Shown: positions 50,988-61,762 of the stretch, piece after piece | Layout: each line of letters opens with the position of its first letter | Position numbering within the stretch: position 1 is the first letter of the stretch | NCBI RefSeq assembly: GCF_002979915.1 | Contig: NZ_PCQA01000002.1 | Location: 62,001 to 126,000, forward strand | Direction: 5' to 3' | DNA: 64,000 nucleotides | Source: Arthrobacter sp. MYb213 | GTDB taxonomy: Bacteria > Actinomycetota > Actinomycetes > Actinomycetales > Micrococcaceae | Notes under the pieces: model-generated | The model's database searches: none | Seen by the model: only the letters and a program-made list of their open reading frames with translations | What the model was told of the DNA's origin: nothing | Program-made: the position numbers and the translations under genes

Positions 50988-51527
50988 CTAATAGCGCGCC
51001 GTTGAAATCCAATAACGCAGTTTGGTGTTTCCCCCGGTTTCATGCACCGTGGGGCGATTTTCATCGGCTTGTCCGCCGCAGGCGATGATCGTTGCCTCTG
51101 AAGCAACGTTCTGCTCATCACAGGTTACCAAAGCCGAGCGCACACCGTGGAATTTGAGCTCTTCTAGCGCAAATTCGCACAATTGTGTAGCGAAGCCTTG
51201 GCCACGATATTCCGGGACCACCGCATACCCCAGGTGTCCGCTGACCTCGCTCAGAAAATCGTTGAGCTCGTAACGCACCGAGATACGTCCTACGAGCTTT
51301 CCTTCGTACACCCCGACGAATAAACCGCTGCGCACCCACCCCTCGGGGATGAATTCGCCACTACGTCCTTCGCTCATGCGCTGTACGTAGCCGCTCCAGT
51401 TTTGCCGGGCTGACCAAGTGGGGAGAAAATCAAAATCATCGTCGAGCAACGCGTGATGAGCGGCAATTGCTTGCTGTTCATCGCCTTGTGATAGCTCTCT
51501 GATCAGTAACTTTTTGGTTGACTCCAT
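50988..51527 (-). CDS. GNAT-family N-acetyltransferase
   Basis: A 179-residue acetyltransferase. The acetyl-CoA-binding segment is GHLGYAVVPEYRGQGFATQL (about 96-116), with the R-G-x-G-x-A loop. The N-terminal part has VGRISVRYELNDF in the usual beta strand position. The substrate cannot be predicted. It is transcribed leftward between thiF and typA, 22 bp after the thiF stop in the opposite reading order (thiF ends at 51550 further right). The pair may share a transcript, but the GNAT has no evident link with thiamine. Confidence 0.88.
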   Translation of the reverse strand: MESTKKLLIRELSQGDEQQAIAAHHALLDDDFDFLPTWSARQNWSGYVQRMSEGRSGEFIPEGWVRSGLFVGVYEGKLVGRISVRYELNDFLSEVSGHLGYAVVPEYRGQGFATQLCEFALEELKFHGVRSALVTCDEQNVASEATIIACGGQADENRPTVHETGGNTKLRYWISTARY

Positions 51528-51549
51528 AGCTTCAGTATGTCAGCACGAC

Positions 51550-53746
<2,197 letters not shown>

Positions 53747-53757
53747 GTTTTGATCTC

Positions 53758-54876
53758 CTAGAAAGTGCCGGTTTGCAGGTGGTCGTCGCCAAATCTTTCC
53801 GGCGAAACTGCGGCGAGTAGATGCGCGTCTTGTGGGTCATTGAGCAGTATCCCGGCGCCGAGTTGTGCTCCAAGCGGGGCTAACAACACCCCGTGTCGCG
53901 AGTAGCCGGTGGACAAGACAAGCCCGGCATCCAGCCGGCCAATCAGCGGCCTATCGTCCGGCGTGGTGGGGCGCGCGCGGACGATAGCTTCATTCAGCGT
54001 GGTATCCACGATGCCCGGCACAAGTCTGCGCGCATTGTCCAACAACGCATGTAGTTGTCCCACATTGACTTGTTCTTGTCCGTCTTCCCGGCTTGACGCA
54101 CCCAGGACTAAACTTCCGTCGGCGCGTGGGACCAGATAGACCGGTTCACGGTGCACGATTCCGCGAACAGTTCGCTTGATCAAGGGGAAACGTGTGGAGC
54201 CTTGTAACCGTAAGATATCGCCATATACCGGACGTAGCGCGAGGTTTGATACTCCCGGAATTTCTCCCAATCCGGAGGCCAGAAGCACTTGGTCTGCAGA
54301 GATTCGCAGCCCGCTGGCAGTGATCACCCCGCTAGTTTTTGGCCCGTGGCTCAAGAGCCCCACCACGGTCTCGTGCACGATGGAGGATTCAAAGTAGCTG
54401 ATCAGAATGTTCAGCAAAGACCGTGGATCCAATTGTTGATCTTCGGCGCAGTAAATGGCGCCAGCAATGTTAGTCGCCAGTGCTGGTTCAAGTTTGCGTG
54501 CGGCGCTCGGCATAAGTCTTTCAGCGCTGAACCCTAAAGAGTCTTGGAGCCGCTTTAATTCCAGCAGCGCATCCATATCCGCTAATTCGGCGGCGATCAC
54601 CAGAGTCGAATTTTCAACGTAAGCGGCGCGCTGGCCAGTGGTCTGAAAAATTCGATCAATAAATTCAGGGTAAGCCTTGGCCGAACAGGACATCAGCCGG
54701 TGAAGTTGGTCTTGGCCCCAGGTGGTTTCGGCAGTTGGCGCGAGCATCCCGGCGGCCGCATGACTTGCGCCTAAGCCGGGTGCCGGATCAATGATTGTGA
54801 CTTCAACGCCGCGGGCGTGAAGTTCGAAAGCTGTGGCGAGACCGATAATTCCGGCGCCCACAATGACAGTGTGCAC
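53758..54876 (-). CDS. thiO: Glycine oxidase ThiO
   Basis: A FAD-dependent amine oxidase that turns glycine into dehydroglycine (iminoacetate) for thiazole assembly in aerobic bacteria. The FAD motif is HTVIVGAGIIGLATAFELHA (residues 2-21), followed by VTIIDPAPGLGASHAAAGML. Near the C-terminus RPTTPDDRPLIGRLDAGLVL and STGYSRHGVLLAP match DAO-family glycine oxidases. It starts with GTG. The ribosome binding site GGAAGGA overlaps the 3' end of the TPP riboswitch. It is the first gene of thiO-thiS-thiG-thiF. Confidence 0.94.
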   Translation of the reverse strand: MHTVIVGAGIIGLATAFELHARGVEVTIIDPAPGLGASHAAAGMLAPTAETTWGQDQLHRLMSCSAKAYPEFIDRIFQTTGQRAAYVENSTLVIAAELADMDALLELKRLQDSLGFSAERLMPSAARKLEPALATNIAGAIYCAEDQQLDPRSLLNILISYFESSIVHETVVGLLSHGPKTSGVITASGLRISADQVLLASGLGEIPGVSNLALRPVYGDILRLQGSTRFPLIKRTVRGIVHREPVYLVPRADGSLVLGASSREDGQEQVNVGQLHALLDNARRLVPGIVDTTLNEAIVRARPTTPDDRPLIGRLDAGLVLSTGYSRHGVLLAPLGAQLGAGILLNDPQDAHLLAAVSPERFGDDHLQTGTF

Positions 54877-54885
54877 GAAGGCAGT

Positions 54886-54970
54886 TCCTTCCTACGGCGG
54901 CATGACCCGCATCAGGTGTAGCGGTCGGCACAAAGCCCTCTCAGCCCTCTAGGGCTCCCGCGGAGTACTT
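54886..54970 (-). promoter_or_regulatory. TPP riboswitch (THI element) controlling thiO-thiS-thiG-thiF
   Basis: On the minus strand the conserved parts occur in order: GCGGGAGCCC, the CTGAGA box (GGGCTGAGAGGGC) and the pyrophosphate-sensing region ACACCTGATGCGGGTCATG followed by CCGCCGTAGG. The aptamer's 3' end runs into GGAAGGA, the ribosome binding site of thiO, so thiamine pyrophosphate probably turns off translation by hiding it. No separate terminator hairpin is seen before thiO. Confidence 0.95.
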
Positions 54971-55050
54971 GGATTATAAGCATGTCGGGGGTCACCTTTG
55001 CTAACTTCATGACTTCACGGACGTAGCTGTCTTGTGTTTTACTCGTTGCC

Positions 55051-56019
55051 ATGCCCGAATTTTTTGTCCCGGGAGATTTGTCTCCTGATCACTTGGTAGC
55101 CGCAAAGATCATTGACGGCGAAAAGCTGTTACTTACGCGGCGCATTCGCCACGATCAGCAAGAGCTCAAACGGCTACTTCATGAAGATTTTGAAGAAGTT
55201 GGTGCCTCCGGCAGAAGCTACGATCGCGCCCAAATCATCGAGCAGCTCATGGATGAACCAGTCGAGGAATCACCTACCCTCCGATTGCTCGAGCCGCGCA
55301 TCCAGCAGCTCAGTGAGACTCTGGTGTTACTCCGCTGGAAAACTGGCGCGGATAATCCGAGCCAGCGCACCTCATTGTGGGTCCATTCCGCTCATGGTTG
55401 GCAGTTGCTCTTCCACCAGGGAACCAAGCTGCCCAAGATCCCCGTTGATGTCGCGACCGCACCTCGTGATGAGTCAGGGACTCAAGCTTTTGTTCGTCCG
55501 TTGCTTCCGAGTGATGCACCCCAAGTTCTTGAGGCTTTCTCTTCCCACCCCGACATGGCGCGGCAAGGTGAGGTTCAAAATCTTGTTGAGGCCAAGAACT
55601 ATATTCAGCAGCTACTAAAAAATCCTGAACAGCAAGTACCACTAGCAATAGTTCAAGGTACCGACTTAGTCGGTTTAGTCGCGGCGAGTATTGACTCCGG
55701 AAATCGCAATGCGTGGGTCTGGTACTGGATGAATGCGGCACATCGCGGTGGCGGATTAGCTAGCCGCGCACTGGCTGCTTTGGCTGACGAGCTTTTTGCC
55801 GTCCATCAGATGCACCGGTTGGAGCTGGGTTTGCGGGTGAATAATCCTGCATCTAAAAAGGTCGCTGAGCGTTGTGGTTTTGTGCTCGAAGGCCGCGAAC
55901 GGGACAAATTTTTAATCAACGGTGAGCGGATCGATGTTCTAAATTATGCTCGGTTGATCACCGATCAGGTCCCGCCCATCACCGCGCTGACCTTACGCGG
56001 AGTTCAGCAGGATCGATAG
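55051..56019 (+). CDS. Fusion of DUF4440 (NTF2-like) and GNAT acetyltransferase domains
   Basis: A 322-residue two-domain protein. Residues about 25-135 resemble DUF4440 of the NTF2-like fold (ELKRLLHEDFEEVGASGRSY, then TLVLLRWKT and SLWVHSAHGWQLLFHQGTKL). Residues about 148-310 are a GNAT domain of the RimJ type (FVRPLLPSDAPQVLEAFSSH, AHRGGGLASRALAALADELF with the CoA loop, and LGLRVNNPASKKVAERCGFV). Each domain is common, but I do not know this fusion as a characterised protein. The NTF2-like part might bind a small ligand or peptide for the transferase. The gene diverges from the TPP-controlled operon and ends in a terminator. Confidence 0.82.
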   Translation: MPEFFVPGDLSPDHLVAAKIIDGEKLLLTRRIRHDQQELKRLLHEDFEEVGASGRSYDRAQIIEQLMDEPVEESPTLRLLEPRIQQLSETLVLLRWKTGADNPSQRTSLWVHSAHGWQLLFHQGTKLPKIPVDVATAPRDESGTQAFVRPLLPSDAPQVLEAFSSHPDMARQGEVQNLVEAKNYIQQLLKNPEQQVPLAIVQGTDLVGLVAASIDSGNRNAWVWYWMNAAHRGGGLASRALAALADELFAVHQMHRLELGLRVNNPASKKVAERCGFVLEGRERDKFLINGERIDVLNYARLITDQVPPITALTLRGVQQDR

Positions 56020-56065
56020 TTCAATACAGGCTCGCAAATGCTGAATCTGACGACTCATTTTTGGA

Positions 56066-56108
56066 CAGTAAAAGGTGGGACCGGGCAATCGGTCCCACCT
56101 TTTTACTG
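56066..56108. terminator. Bidirectional terminator between the GNAT fusion and the channel-like gene
   Basis: An about 18-bp stem with one bulge (CAGTAAAAGGTGGGACCG and its near-complement) has a short loop and flanking T/A runs between convergent genes. Confidence 0.88.
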
Positions 56109-56124
56109 CGTCAAGCTCTAGATA

Positions 56125-57402
56125 TTAGAACTCGTTTGGTGTTGTCGGAGGTGTGGTTGGTGACGGACGGGTTGGAGTCGTCGGTGCTGGACGAGTTGGC
56201 ACGGTTCCGGTGCTAGCCGGTTCGTCCATCTTGTTCAGATCGATCTTCTCCAAGGTACGTGCTGCCGCATCGCGTCCACCCAGCCCGAAGGCGAGGGCTG
56301 CCGCGAGTGCTGCGCCAATCACGATGGCACCGAAGGCCATGTTGATGATCGAGTCGGCCAGGCCCATGTACTTCAAGCCCATCGCCACGAACAGTGCGAT
56401 CGCGGTGTAGCGGACAATCTTCGAGGCCGTAGTATCGCCCATCAGTCGATGGATGACGTTTGCCAAGACGAAGCCAATCGCGATGATCACTGCGCCGAAG
56501 ACGACCTTGCCGCCCAGCTCCAGCACCTCGTTGAGGATATTAGTGATTGCCGGGAAGTTCAGCATGCTTGCTGCCATGACGGCGAAGAACAAGATAATTG
56601 CGATCTTCACGATGGTAGCGAGGATGCCCGAGGCGCTCTGGCCTTCAGGAACTACTCCCCAACCGGCCACAACGCGGTCAGTACCGACTCCACGAAGGGT
56701 GGATTCAAGCAGTTTGCCAACGAATTTCGCAATCAGGAAGCCTACTGCCAGAAGTATCAGCGCCATGATGACCTGTGGAATGGCGGTCAGGACGATCTGC
56801 AGCATTTCCTGTGCAGGTACCGAAATAGCGGCGATACCAAGAACCTGAAGTGCAGAAATCGAGACGACCAACAGGATTAGCGCAAACACGATGTTGGCGA
56901 TGACATCCACGATGGTCTGCTGGGTACGAATTGAAGTTTCCGGATCAACCTCTTCGGCGTCTCCGGGGGTAACCTTTCGGACCAAAGCGCTGAAATCAAC
57001 AGTGCCCAGACCGGTCTGGATCAGCTGCTTGATGACGTTAGCAATCACGTAGCCGATGATGAAGATGAATGCTGCACCGATGAGATTAGGCAAGAAGCCC
57101 ATCACACCGCCGAGCAAATCTTGCACCGGAGAGAGCACCTCGGTTAGCGCGAAGACCTGGAGTATGGCAACCAGCCCGAAGAGCCAGACAATCAGCCCGG
57201 CGACTTTACCAAGGGAATCGCCGATCTGCTTTCCGTCGGTACCTGGTTTTTGGAGGAACTTGATCTTGGTGACGAGCTTGGAGACAGCCCATTTAACAAC
57301 TTTTGCTATCAGCCAAGTGACAATGAGGATAACTAGCGCGATGCCTACTTTTTGTAGCATCGACGCCCAGTCAATGTTTCCTAATACGTTCTGAGATTGC
57401 AT
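56125..57402 (-). CDS. Membrane protein with repeated TM-helix motif (CmpX/MscS-related)
   Basis: A 425-residue protein with about ten hydrophobic helices. The repeated pattern is a helix ending in Gly-rich or amphipathic turns: MLQKVGIALVILIVTWLIAK, LPNLIGAAFIFIIGYVIANV, TAIPQVIMALILLAVGFLIA and LGGKVVFGAVIIAIGFVLAN. This is the conserved TM helix of mechanosensitive-channel relatives such as CmpX. The beta domain of true MscS is missing, so channel activity is unproven. The C-terminus is a Pro/Thr-rich tail. It is transcribed alone, with a 321-bp upstream gap. Confidence 0.82.
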   Translation of the reverse strand: MQSQNVLGNIDWASMLQKVGIALVILIVTWLIAKVVKWAVSKLVTKIKFLQKPGTDGKQIGDSLGKVAGLIVWLFGLVAILQVFALTEVLSPVQDLLGGVMGFLPNLIGAAFIFIIGYVIANVIKQLIQTGLGTVDFSALVRKVTPGDAEEVDPETSIRTQQTIVDVIANIVFALILLVVSISALQVLGIAAISVPAQEMLQIVLTAIPQVIMALILLAVGFLIAKFVGKLLESTLRGVGTDRVVAGWGVVPEGQSASGILATIVKIAIILFFAVMAASMLNFPAITNILNEVLELGGKVVFGAVIIAIGFVLANVIHRLMGDTTASKIVRYTAIALFVAMGLKYMGLADSIINMAFGAIVIGAALAAALAFGLGGRDAAARTLEKIDLNKMDEPASTGTVPTRPAPTTPTRPSPTTPPTTPNEF

Positions 57403-57723
57403 TACTGCTCCTTCAACGTGGGGATGATTTAGACCCTACGACGAGGATTTTTTGCTGACTAGGGCAAATTAGCTACAAGGGGCGGGTAACGCGAAGAAAT
57501 TCAGGTAATCCACCTTCGGATTCAGGATCAAAATCAGTAAAACTCTACGCTTTCGATAGCATTCCGCGCTTGGAACCTACGAATCCAGTGATACTTAAAA
57601 TTATTTTCAGATCCTTAGATCAAGTGACCAATATGTGAGTTCCCTGTATAGATAAAAGTAAAAACCCGCCATGAGCAATGCTGAGCTATGGCGGGTCTAA
57701 AAATTCATTTAGTGCAGGTAAAA
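57403..57723. other. Intergenic region between osmC and the channel-like gene
   Basis: No gene is supported in these 321 bases. The right end holds the osmC terminator (57664-57696). The left and centre, AT-richer than the genes, must contain the promoter of the leftward channel-like gene; I could not choose -35 and -10 boxes with confidence. Confidence 0.6.
57664..57696 (-). terminator. Rho-independent terminator after osmC
   Basis: ACCCGCCAT and ATGGCGGGT form a perfect 9-bp stem. On the minus strand it is followed by TTTTTACTTTT. Confidence 0.88.
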
Positions 57724-58158
57724 CTAGCTTTTGACTATCTCACTGGTTACCTTGGCGCCCAGTTCAACCGTGCGCGAAACTGTGCAATATTTATCGTGTG
57801 AGAGCTTCACGATGCGTTCGACCATACCTGCTGCCTTACGTCCCTCTTCGGTGTCCGGGAATTTAAGATCAAAACCGAGACGGATGTCCTCCATCCGGCT
57901 GGCACCATCCTCAGTGAGCTTGTCACCCGATGCTGTCACTTCAAATTTCTCTGGTTCGCTTCTCCGAGTCGTGGCAACGTCAACATCGATACTCGAACAA
58001 CCGGCGATGGCCGCCAAGAGAAGTTCAACCGGGGTCAGTAGACCCTCAGCCTGTCCGAATTCAATACTCGAACCGGTTATGGCACTCGTGGCCTTATACG
58101 TACGTGATGCGGTTCGCACTACACTGACTTCACGAACTTCGCGACTATTTTCACTCAT
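57724..58158 (-). CDS. OsmC-family peroxiredoxin-like protein
   Basis: A 144-residue protein of the OsmC/Ohr fold. LLTPVELLLAAIAGCSSIDV (about 40-60) contains the first conserved Cys (AGCSS), and VKLSHDKYCTVSRTVELGA near the end contains the second (KYCTV). Both redox Cys of the peroxidase site are therefore present. It likely reduces organic hydroperoxides with thiol partners. I chose the ATG at 58158; a longer version starting at 58197 would overlap the upstream GNAT gene. The two genes are close (4 bp) and probably cotranscribed. Confidence 0.88.
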   Translation of the reverse strand: MSENSREVREVSVVRTASRTYKATSAITGSSIEFGQAEGLLTPVELLLAAIAGCSSIDVDVATTRRSEPEKFEVTASGDKLTEDGASRMEDIRLGFDLKFPDTEEGRKAAGMVERIVKLSHDKYCTVSRTVELGAKVTSEIVKS

Positions 58159-58162
58159 AGTG

Positions 58163-58666
58163 TTATCGTCGCACGACCTTAGCGCCGACACCGGCATGAC
58201 GCAGTAGAATATTCGCCGCGGGTTCGGTGCTCAGGTTCTGCTCCGCGGATAGCTCAAATCCACAGCTACGGAAGAAATCGATTCCTGCGGCATTCTGCGC
58301 ACTGACTACCATCTGCACATTCGTTTGCTTCGAATGAGCGAATGCCGCTAATGCTCTTCCTACGCCAGCGTGGCGGTGTTCGTGGTGAACCCACAGTAAT
58401 TCGACCCGATCGTCTCCCATGGACATAAACCCCACGATCCGCGTCCCGAGCTGTGCAACATAAACCAGTGATCGTTGTGCATAAACGGTTTCGAGTGTGG
58501 GGGCCACCGAATTCAGATCGCTAACCGAGAGAAAATCTCGCCGCCCCTCAATCGAGGAACGCCAAACGTCTAAGAGCTCCGGAACTTCTTCAACCCCGAA
58601 CCAGGGACGGATCATCAAAGCTTCATCCGCCGAACTCGGCGAATTCTCGCCAGGCTTAGAACTCAC
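58163..58666 (-). CDS. GNAT-family N-acetyltransferase
   Basis: A 167-residue acetyltransferase. VELLWVHHEHRHAGVGRALA (about 97-116) is the beta4 strand and CoA-binding loop, and VSAQNAAGIDFFRSCGFE follows as the typical last helix and strand. The substrate is unknown. I chose the GTG at 58666 because a very strong GGAGGAGG (58675-58682) stands just before it. The frame is open to 58780, but that extension has no such signal. The gene precedes osmC in the same direction. Confidence 0.87.
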   Translation of the reverse strand: MSSKPGENSPSSADEALMIRPWFGVEEVPELLDVWRSSIEGRRDFLSVSDLNSVAPTLETVYAQRSLVYVAQLGTRIVGFMSMGDDRVELLWVHHEHRHAGVGRALAAFAHSKQTNVQMVVSAQNAAGIDFFRSCGFELSAEQNLSTEPAANILLRHAGVGAKVVRR

Positions 58667-58992
58667 TGAATAATCCTCCTCCAACAGTTCCAAGGCACTT
58701 CCTACTGAATCGTAACCTAGTGCTTTGTCGGCTCTCACATCAACTATAAAAATAGGTTTGACACTAAAAGGTAGCCCCACCGCAGTATTCGCCGCACTGG
58801 CCTAGTCGCTGGACTAAGCCATCCCTGCGTTGCTCCGCTGACTGACTGCCACCCCACGCGCCCTGTGAGCTAGACAACACTGGCAGTCTTGGGCATTCTT
58901 ATTTCATACCCAGTGGTTGTGTGAATTTTCGTTTTCACGACTGGAAACACGAATAATGCCGTGCGACGGTGCACTATTTTGGAGGATCATCT
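58667..58992. other. Divergent intergenic region between GNAT and thiolase genes
   Basis: These 326 bases contain no gene I can support. A small hairpin (TGGCCTAGTC/GACTAAGCCA, 58798-58821) and an imperfect palindrome with TTCG/CGAA ends (about 58928-58953) are present. The latter lies 40-65 bp before the thiolase start and could be an operator of the acyl-CoA operon. The thiolase ribosome binding site GGAGGA is at its right end. Confidence 0.45.
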
Positions 58993-60141
58993 ATGTCCGA
59001 GGCTTACATCATCGACGCACTGCGTACCCCGGTAGGACGCCGCGGCAAGGCGCTTTCGCAGGTTCATCCTTTGGATCTTGCCGCTACCCCACTAGCCGAG
59101 TTGGTACGCCGAAACAATATCGACTCGGAGCAATACGACGAGATCATCTTGGGGTGCATCGATCAAGTCGGTCCGCAAGCAATGGACATCGCCCGCAGCG
59201 TGTGGTTAGCCGCGGGGTTGTCCGAGCAGGTGCCTGGTACCACCGTAGAACGTCAATGCGGATCCGGTCAGCAAGCAGTGTCTTACGCCGCTCAAGGGGT
59301 CATGAGTGGCAGTAGCGACCTCGTTATCGCCGGCGGCGTGCAATCGATGTCAAGCATTCCGTTGTCTTACTCCAACGTGGCCGCGAAAGAATTCGGATTC
59401 CCTGATCCGTTCAGCGGATCAGCACTGTGGTCACAGCGTTATGGAAGCCAAGAGATTTCGCAATTTCGCGGGGTGGAGATGATGGTTGACCGGTGGGGAC
59501 TTTCCCGAAAAAGCCTCGAAGACTTCGCCGAAATCTCTCATCGGCGAGCCCTTGATGCCCAGCGTGAAGGCTATTTTGACCGAGAAATCCTGCCGATAGC
59601 TGGCTTAGAAATCGATGAGGGGCCCCGAGAGGTGGACCGGGCAAAAATGGCTTCGCTTGCCCCAATCGTTGCTGGCGGACAGCACACCGCGGCCACCGCT
59701 TCGCAAATGTCTGACGGCGCTGCCATGCTACTCATTGCCTCCGAAGCTGCGGTCAAACGCTACGGGCTCAAACCCCGAGCTAGGATCCACCACGTATCAG
59801 CACGCGCCGATGACCCAGTCATGATGCTTTCGGCCCCCATTCGAGCCACCGAGCATGCATTGGCGCGCACCGGGATGAGATTGCAAGATATGGACCGCAT
59901 CGAAATAAATGAAGCTTTTGCCGGGGTTGTCCTCGCATGGCAACACGAGACCCAAGCAGATATGGACAAGGTCAACGTCAATGGTGGAGCTATCGCCCTG
60001 GGTCATCCGATCGGCGCTACCGGAGCCCGCTTGTTGACCTCGTTGCTGCATGAGCTTGAACGCAGTGACACCCAGTGGGGACTGCAAACCATGTGTGAGG
60101 GTGGCGGACAAGCAAATGTCACCATTCTCGAAAGACTCTGA
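58993..60141 (+). CDS. Thiolase (acetyl-CoA C-acyltransferase family)
   Basis: A 382-residue thiolase. The nucleophile Cys is in VERQCGSGQQAVSYAAQGVM (about 86), the His in VNGGAIALGHPIGATGARLL (about 338), and the second Cys in MCEGGGQANVTI (about 370). The degradative or synthetic direction cannot be told from these motifs. GGAGGATCATCT precedes the ATG at 58993. It is the first gene of an operon with an acyl-CoA ligase and an acyl-CoA dehydrogenase, which favours beta-oxidation-type cleavage of a particular acid. Hydratase and 3-hydroxyacyl-CoA dehydrogenase genes are not present in the window. Confidence 0.93.
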   Translation: MSEAYIIDALRTPVGRRGKALSQVHPLDLAATPLAELVRRNNIDSEQYDEIILGCIDQVGPQAMDIARSVWLAAGLSEQVPGTTVERQCGSGQQAVSYAAQGVMSGSSDLVIAGGVQSMSSIPLSYSNVAAKEFGFPDPFSGSALWSQRYGSQEISQFRGVEMMVDRWGLSRKSLEDFAEISHRRALDAQREGYFDREILPIAGLEIDEGPREVDRAKMASLAPIVAGGQHTAATASQMSDGAAMLLIASEAAVKRYGLKPRARIHHVSARADDPVMMLSAPIRATEHALARTGMRLQDMDRIEINEAFAGVVLAWQHETQADMDKVNVNGGAIALGHPIGATGARLLTSLLHELERSDTQWGLQTMCEGGGQANVTILERL

Positions 60142-60175
60142 AACCACTAACGCGACCCTTCTATCAGGAGCACCG

Positions 60176-61762
60176 ATGATGAACTATGTACCTCCCGTAG
60201 CCGCAGAAACCAGCAACACCATCGGAGCCCTATTACGCCGGAGTACCGCGCGAAACCCCGAGGCTACAGCCTTGCTCTTCGAAGACCGGCGGTGGACCTA
60301 CCATGAGTTAGAACTTGCGGTACAGCGAGTCGCGCGCAGGCTGGTGGATGCCAACTTCCCTGCGGGCTCACGGGTAGCAGCTTACGCAGCAAATTCCGAT
60401 GCCTATGCGATCCTCTTCTTGGCTTGTGCCCTGACCGGATTAGTTCACGTGCCGGTGAATTTCGCATTGAAGGACAAGGAATTGAGCTACCTGCTCGAAG
60501 ACTCCGGCGCGGTGCTGGTAATCACCGACGAACAGCGCGCCTCGCTGGTGCATCAGGTCATGGAACAGGGCCAGACACCAACCGTGGAGCAAGTTTGGGC
60601 GTTGCTTCCCACCGAGGAGCGGCACGACTCCATTCTGGATACCGCTATGGATCCAAACGCCCCGGTAGCGATGATGCAAAATGCTCACGTCGCTAGTTCA
60701 GCTCTGGCCCAGCTGCTCTATACCTCCGGCACTACCTCCGCGCCTAAGGGCGCGATGATGACCCACGCATCGTTGATGGCACAATACGTTTCGGCGATTA
60801 TCGCCCTAGATCTCACCGACGAGGATCGACCGCTCATTGCGATGCCGTTGTATCACTCGGCAGCCATGCACGTTTTTTTGCTGCCCTATCTTTCCCTAGG
60901 TGCCAGCATCAGGCTTCTGGCAAAACCAGACATGGCGCAAATGCTTGAGCTGGTTGAGTCAGAACGAATCGGTTCGCTATTTTTGGCGCCTACGGTGTGG
61001 GTACCGCTGAGCAACCACCCGGATCTAGCGACCCGCGATCTTTCCTCGTTGGCGAAGGCGCAATATGGTGCCTCGATCATGCCGGTCACCGTCTTACAGC
61101 GGCTACGTGCACGGTATCCGAAGATCGCCTTCTACAATTGTTTCGGTCAATCCGAGCTCGGCCCGCTATGTTCGGTACTGCGCCCCGAAGAACATGAGGC
61201 ACGTCCTGCCTCCTGTGGCCGCCCGGTGTTCTACGTCGAAGCTCGGGTCATCAATTCCACCGGCGACATCGCACAAGCCGGAGAGCCAGGCGAGATTCAG
61301 TATCGTTCCCCACAAGTAATGCTCGGGTATTGGAACAAACCAGAAGCTACCGAAGAAGCGTTCGTGGACGGTTGGTTCCGCTCCGGAGATCAGGTGACCG
61401 TGGACAGTCGCGGCTACATTCAGGTGGTTGATCGGATCAAAGACGTTATCAATACCGGCGGAGTACTCGTGGCGCCACGTGAGGTGGAAGATTGTATCTA
61501 CGAACTTGAACAGGTCGCCGAGGTGGCTGTGCTCGGGGTAGCCGATGAGCGGTGGATTGAAGCGATCACCGCCGTGGTAGTTCTCAAAGAAGGCGCGCAA
61601 TTGACGGCCGAATCGGTGCGCAGCCATGTCAGAAGCCGCATCGCAGACTTCAAAGTTCCCAAACGTGTGGACTTCGTCGCGCAACTGCCACGCAATCAAT
61701 CGGGCAAATTACTCAAGCGCGACCTGCGTGCCCAACGTACCGGTCAAGGAGCACAAGGATGA
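60176..61762 (+). CDS. AMP-forming acyl-CoA synthetase (acid-CoA ligase)
   Basis: A 528-residue ligase that activates a carboxylic acid to its CoA thioester through an acyl-AMP. The ATP-binding loop is LLYTSGTTSAPKGAMMTHAS (about 180), followed by YNCFGQSELGPL, GWFRSGDQVTVDSRGYIQVV with the hinge region, DRIKDVINTGGVLVAPREVE, and the catalytic Lys in PRNQSGKLLKRDLR near the end. Two adjacent ATGs (60176, 60179) follow AGGAG; the frame is open further upstream but overlaps the thiolase gene. Its stop overlaps the dehydrogenase start by 4 bp. The acid is unknown. Confidence 0.93.
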   Translation: MMNYVPPVAAETSNTIGALLRRSTARNPEATALLFEDRRWTYHELELAVQRVARRLVDANFPAGSRVAAYAANSDAYAILFLACALTGLVHVPVNFALKDKELSYLLEDSGAVLVITDEQRASLVHQVMEQGQTPTVEQVWALLPTEERHDSILDTAMDPNAPVAMMQNAHVASSALAQLLYTSGTTSAPKGAMMTHASLMAQYVSAIIALDLTDEDRPLIAMPLYHSAAMHVFLLPYLSLGASIRLLAKPDMAQMLELVESERIGSLFLAPTVWVPLSNHPDLATRDLSSLAKAQYGASIMPVTVLQRLRARYPKIAFYNCFGQSELGPLCSVLRPEEHEARPASCGRPVFYVEARVINSTGDIAQAGEPGEIQYRSPQVMLGYWNKPEATEEAFVDGWFRSGDQVTVDSRGYIQVVDRIKDVINTGGVLVAPREVEDCIYELEQVAEVAVLGVADERWIEAITAVVVLKEGAQLTAESVRSHVRSRIADFKVPKRVDFVAQLPRNQSGKLLKRDLRAQRTGQGAQG

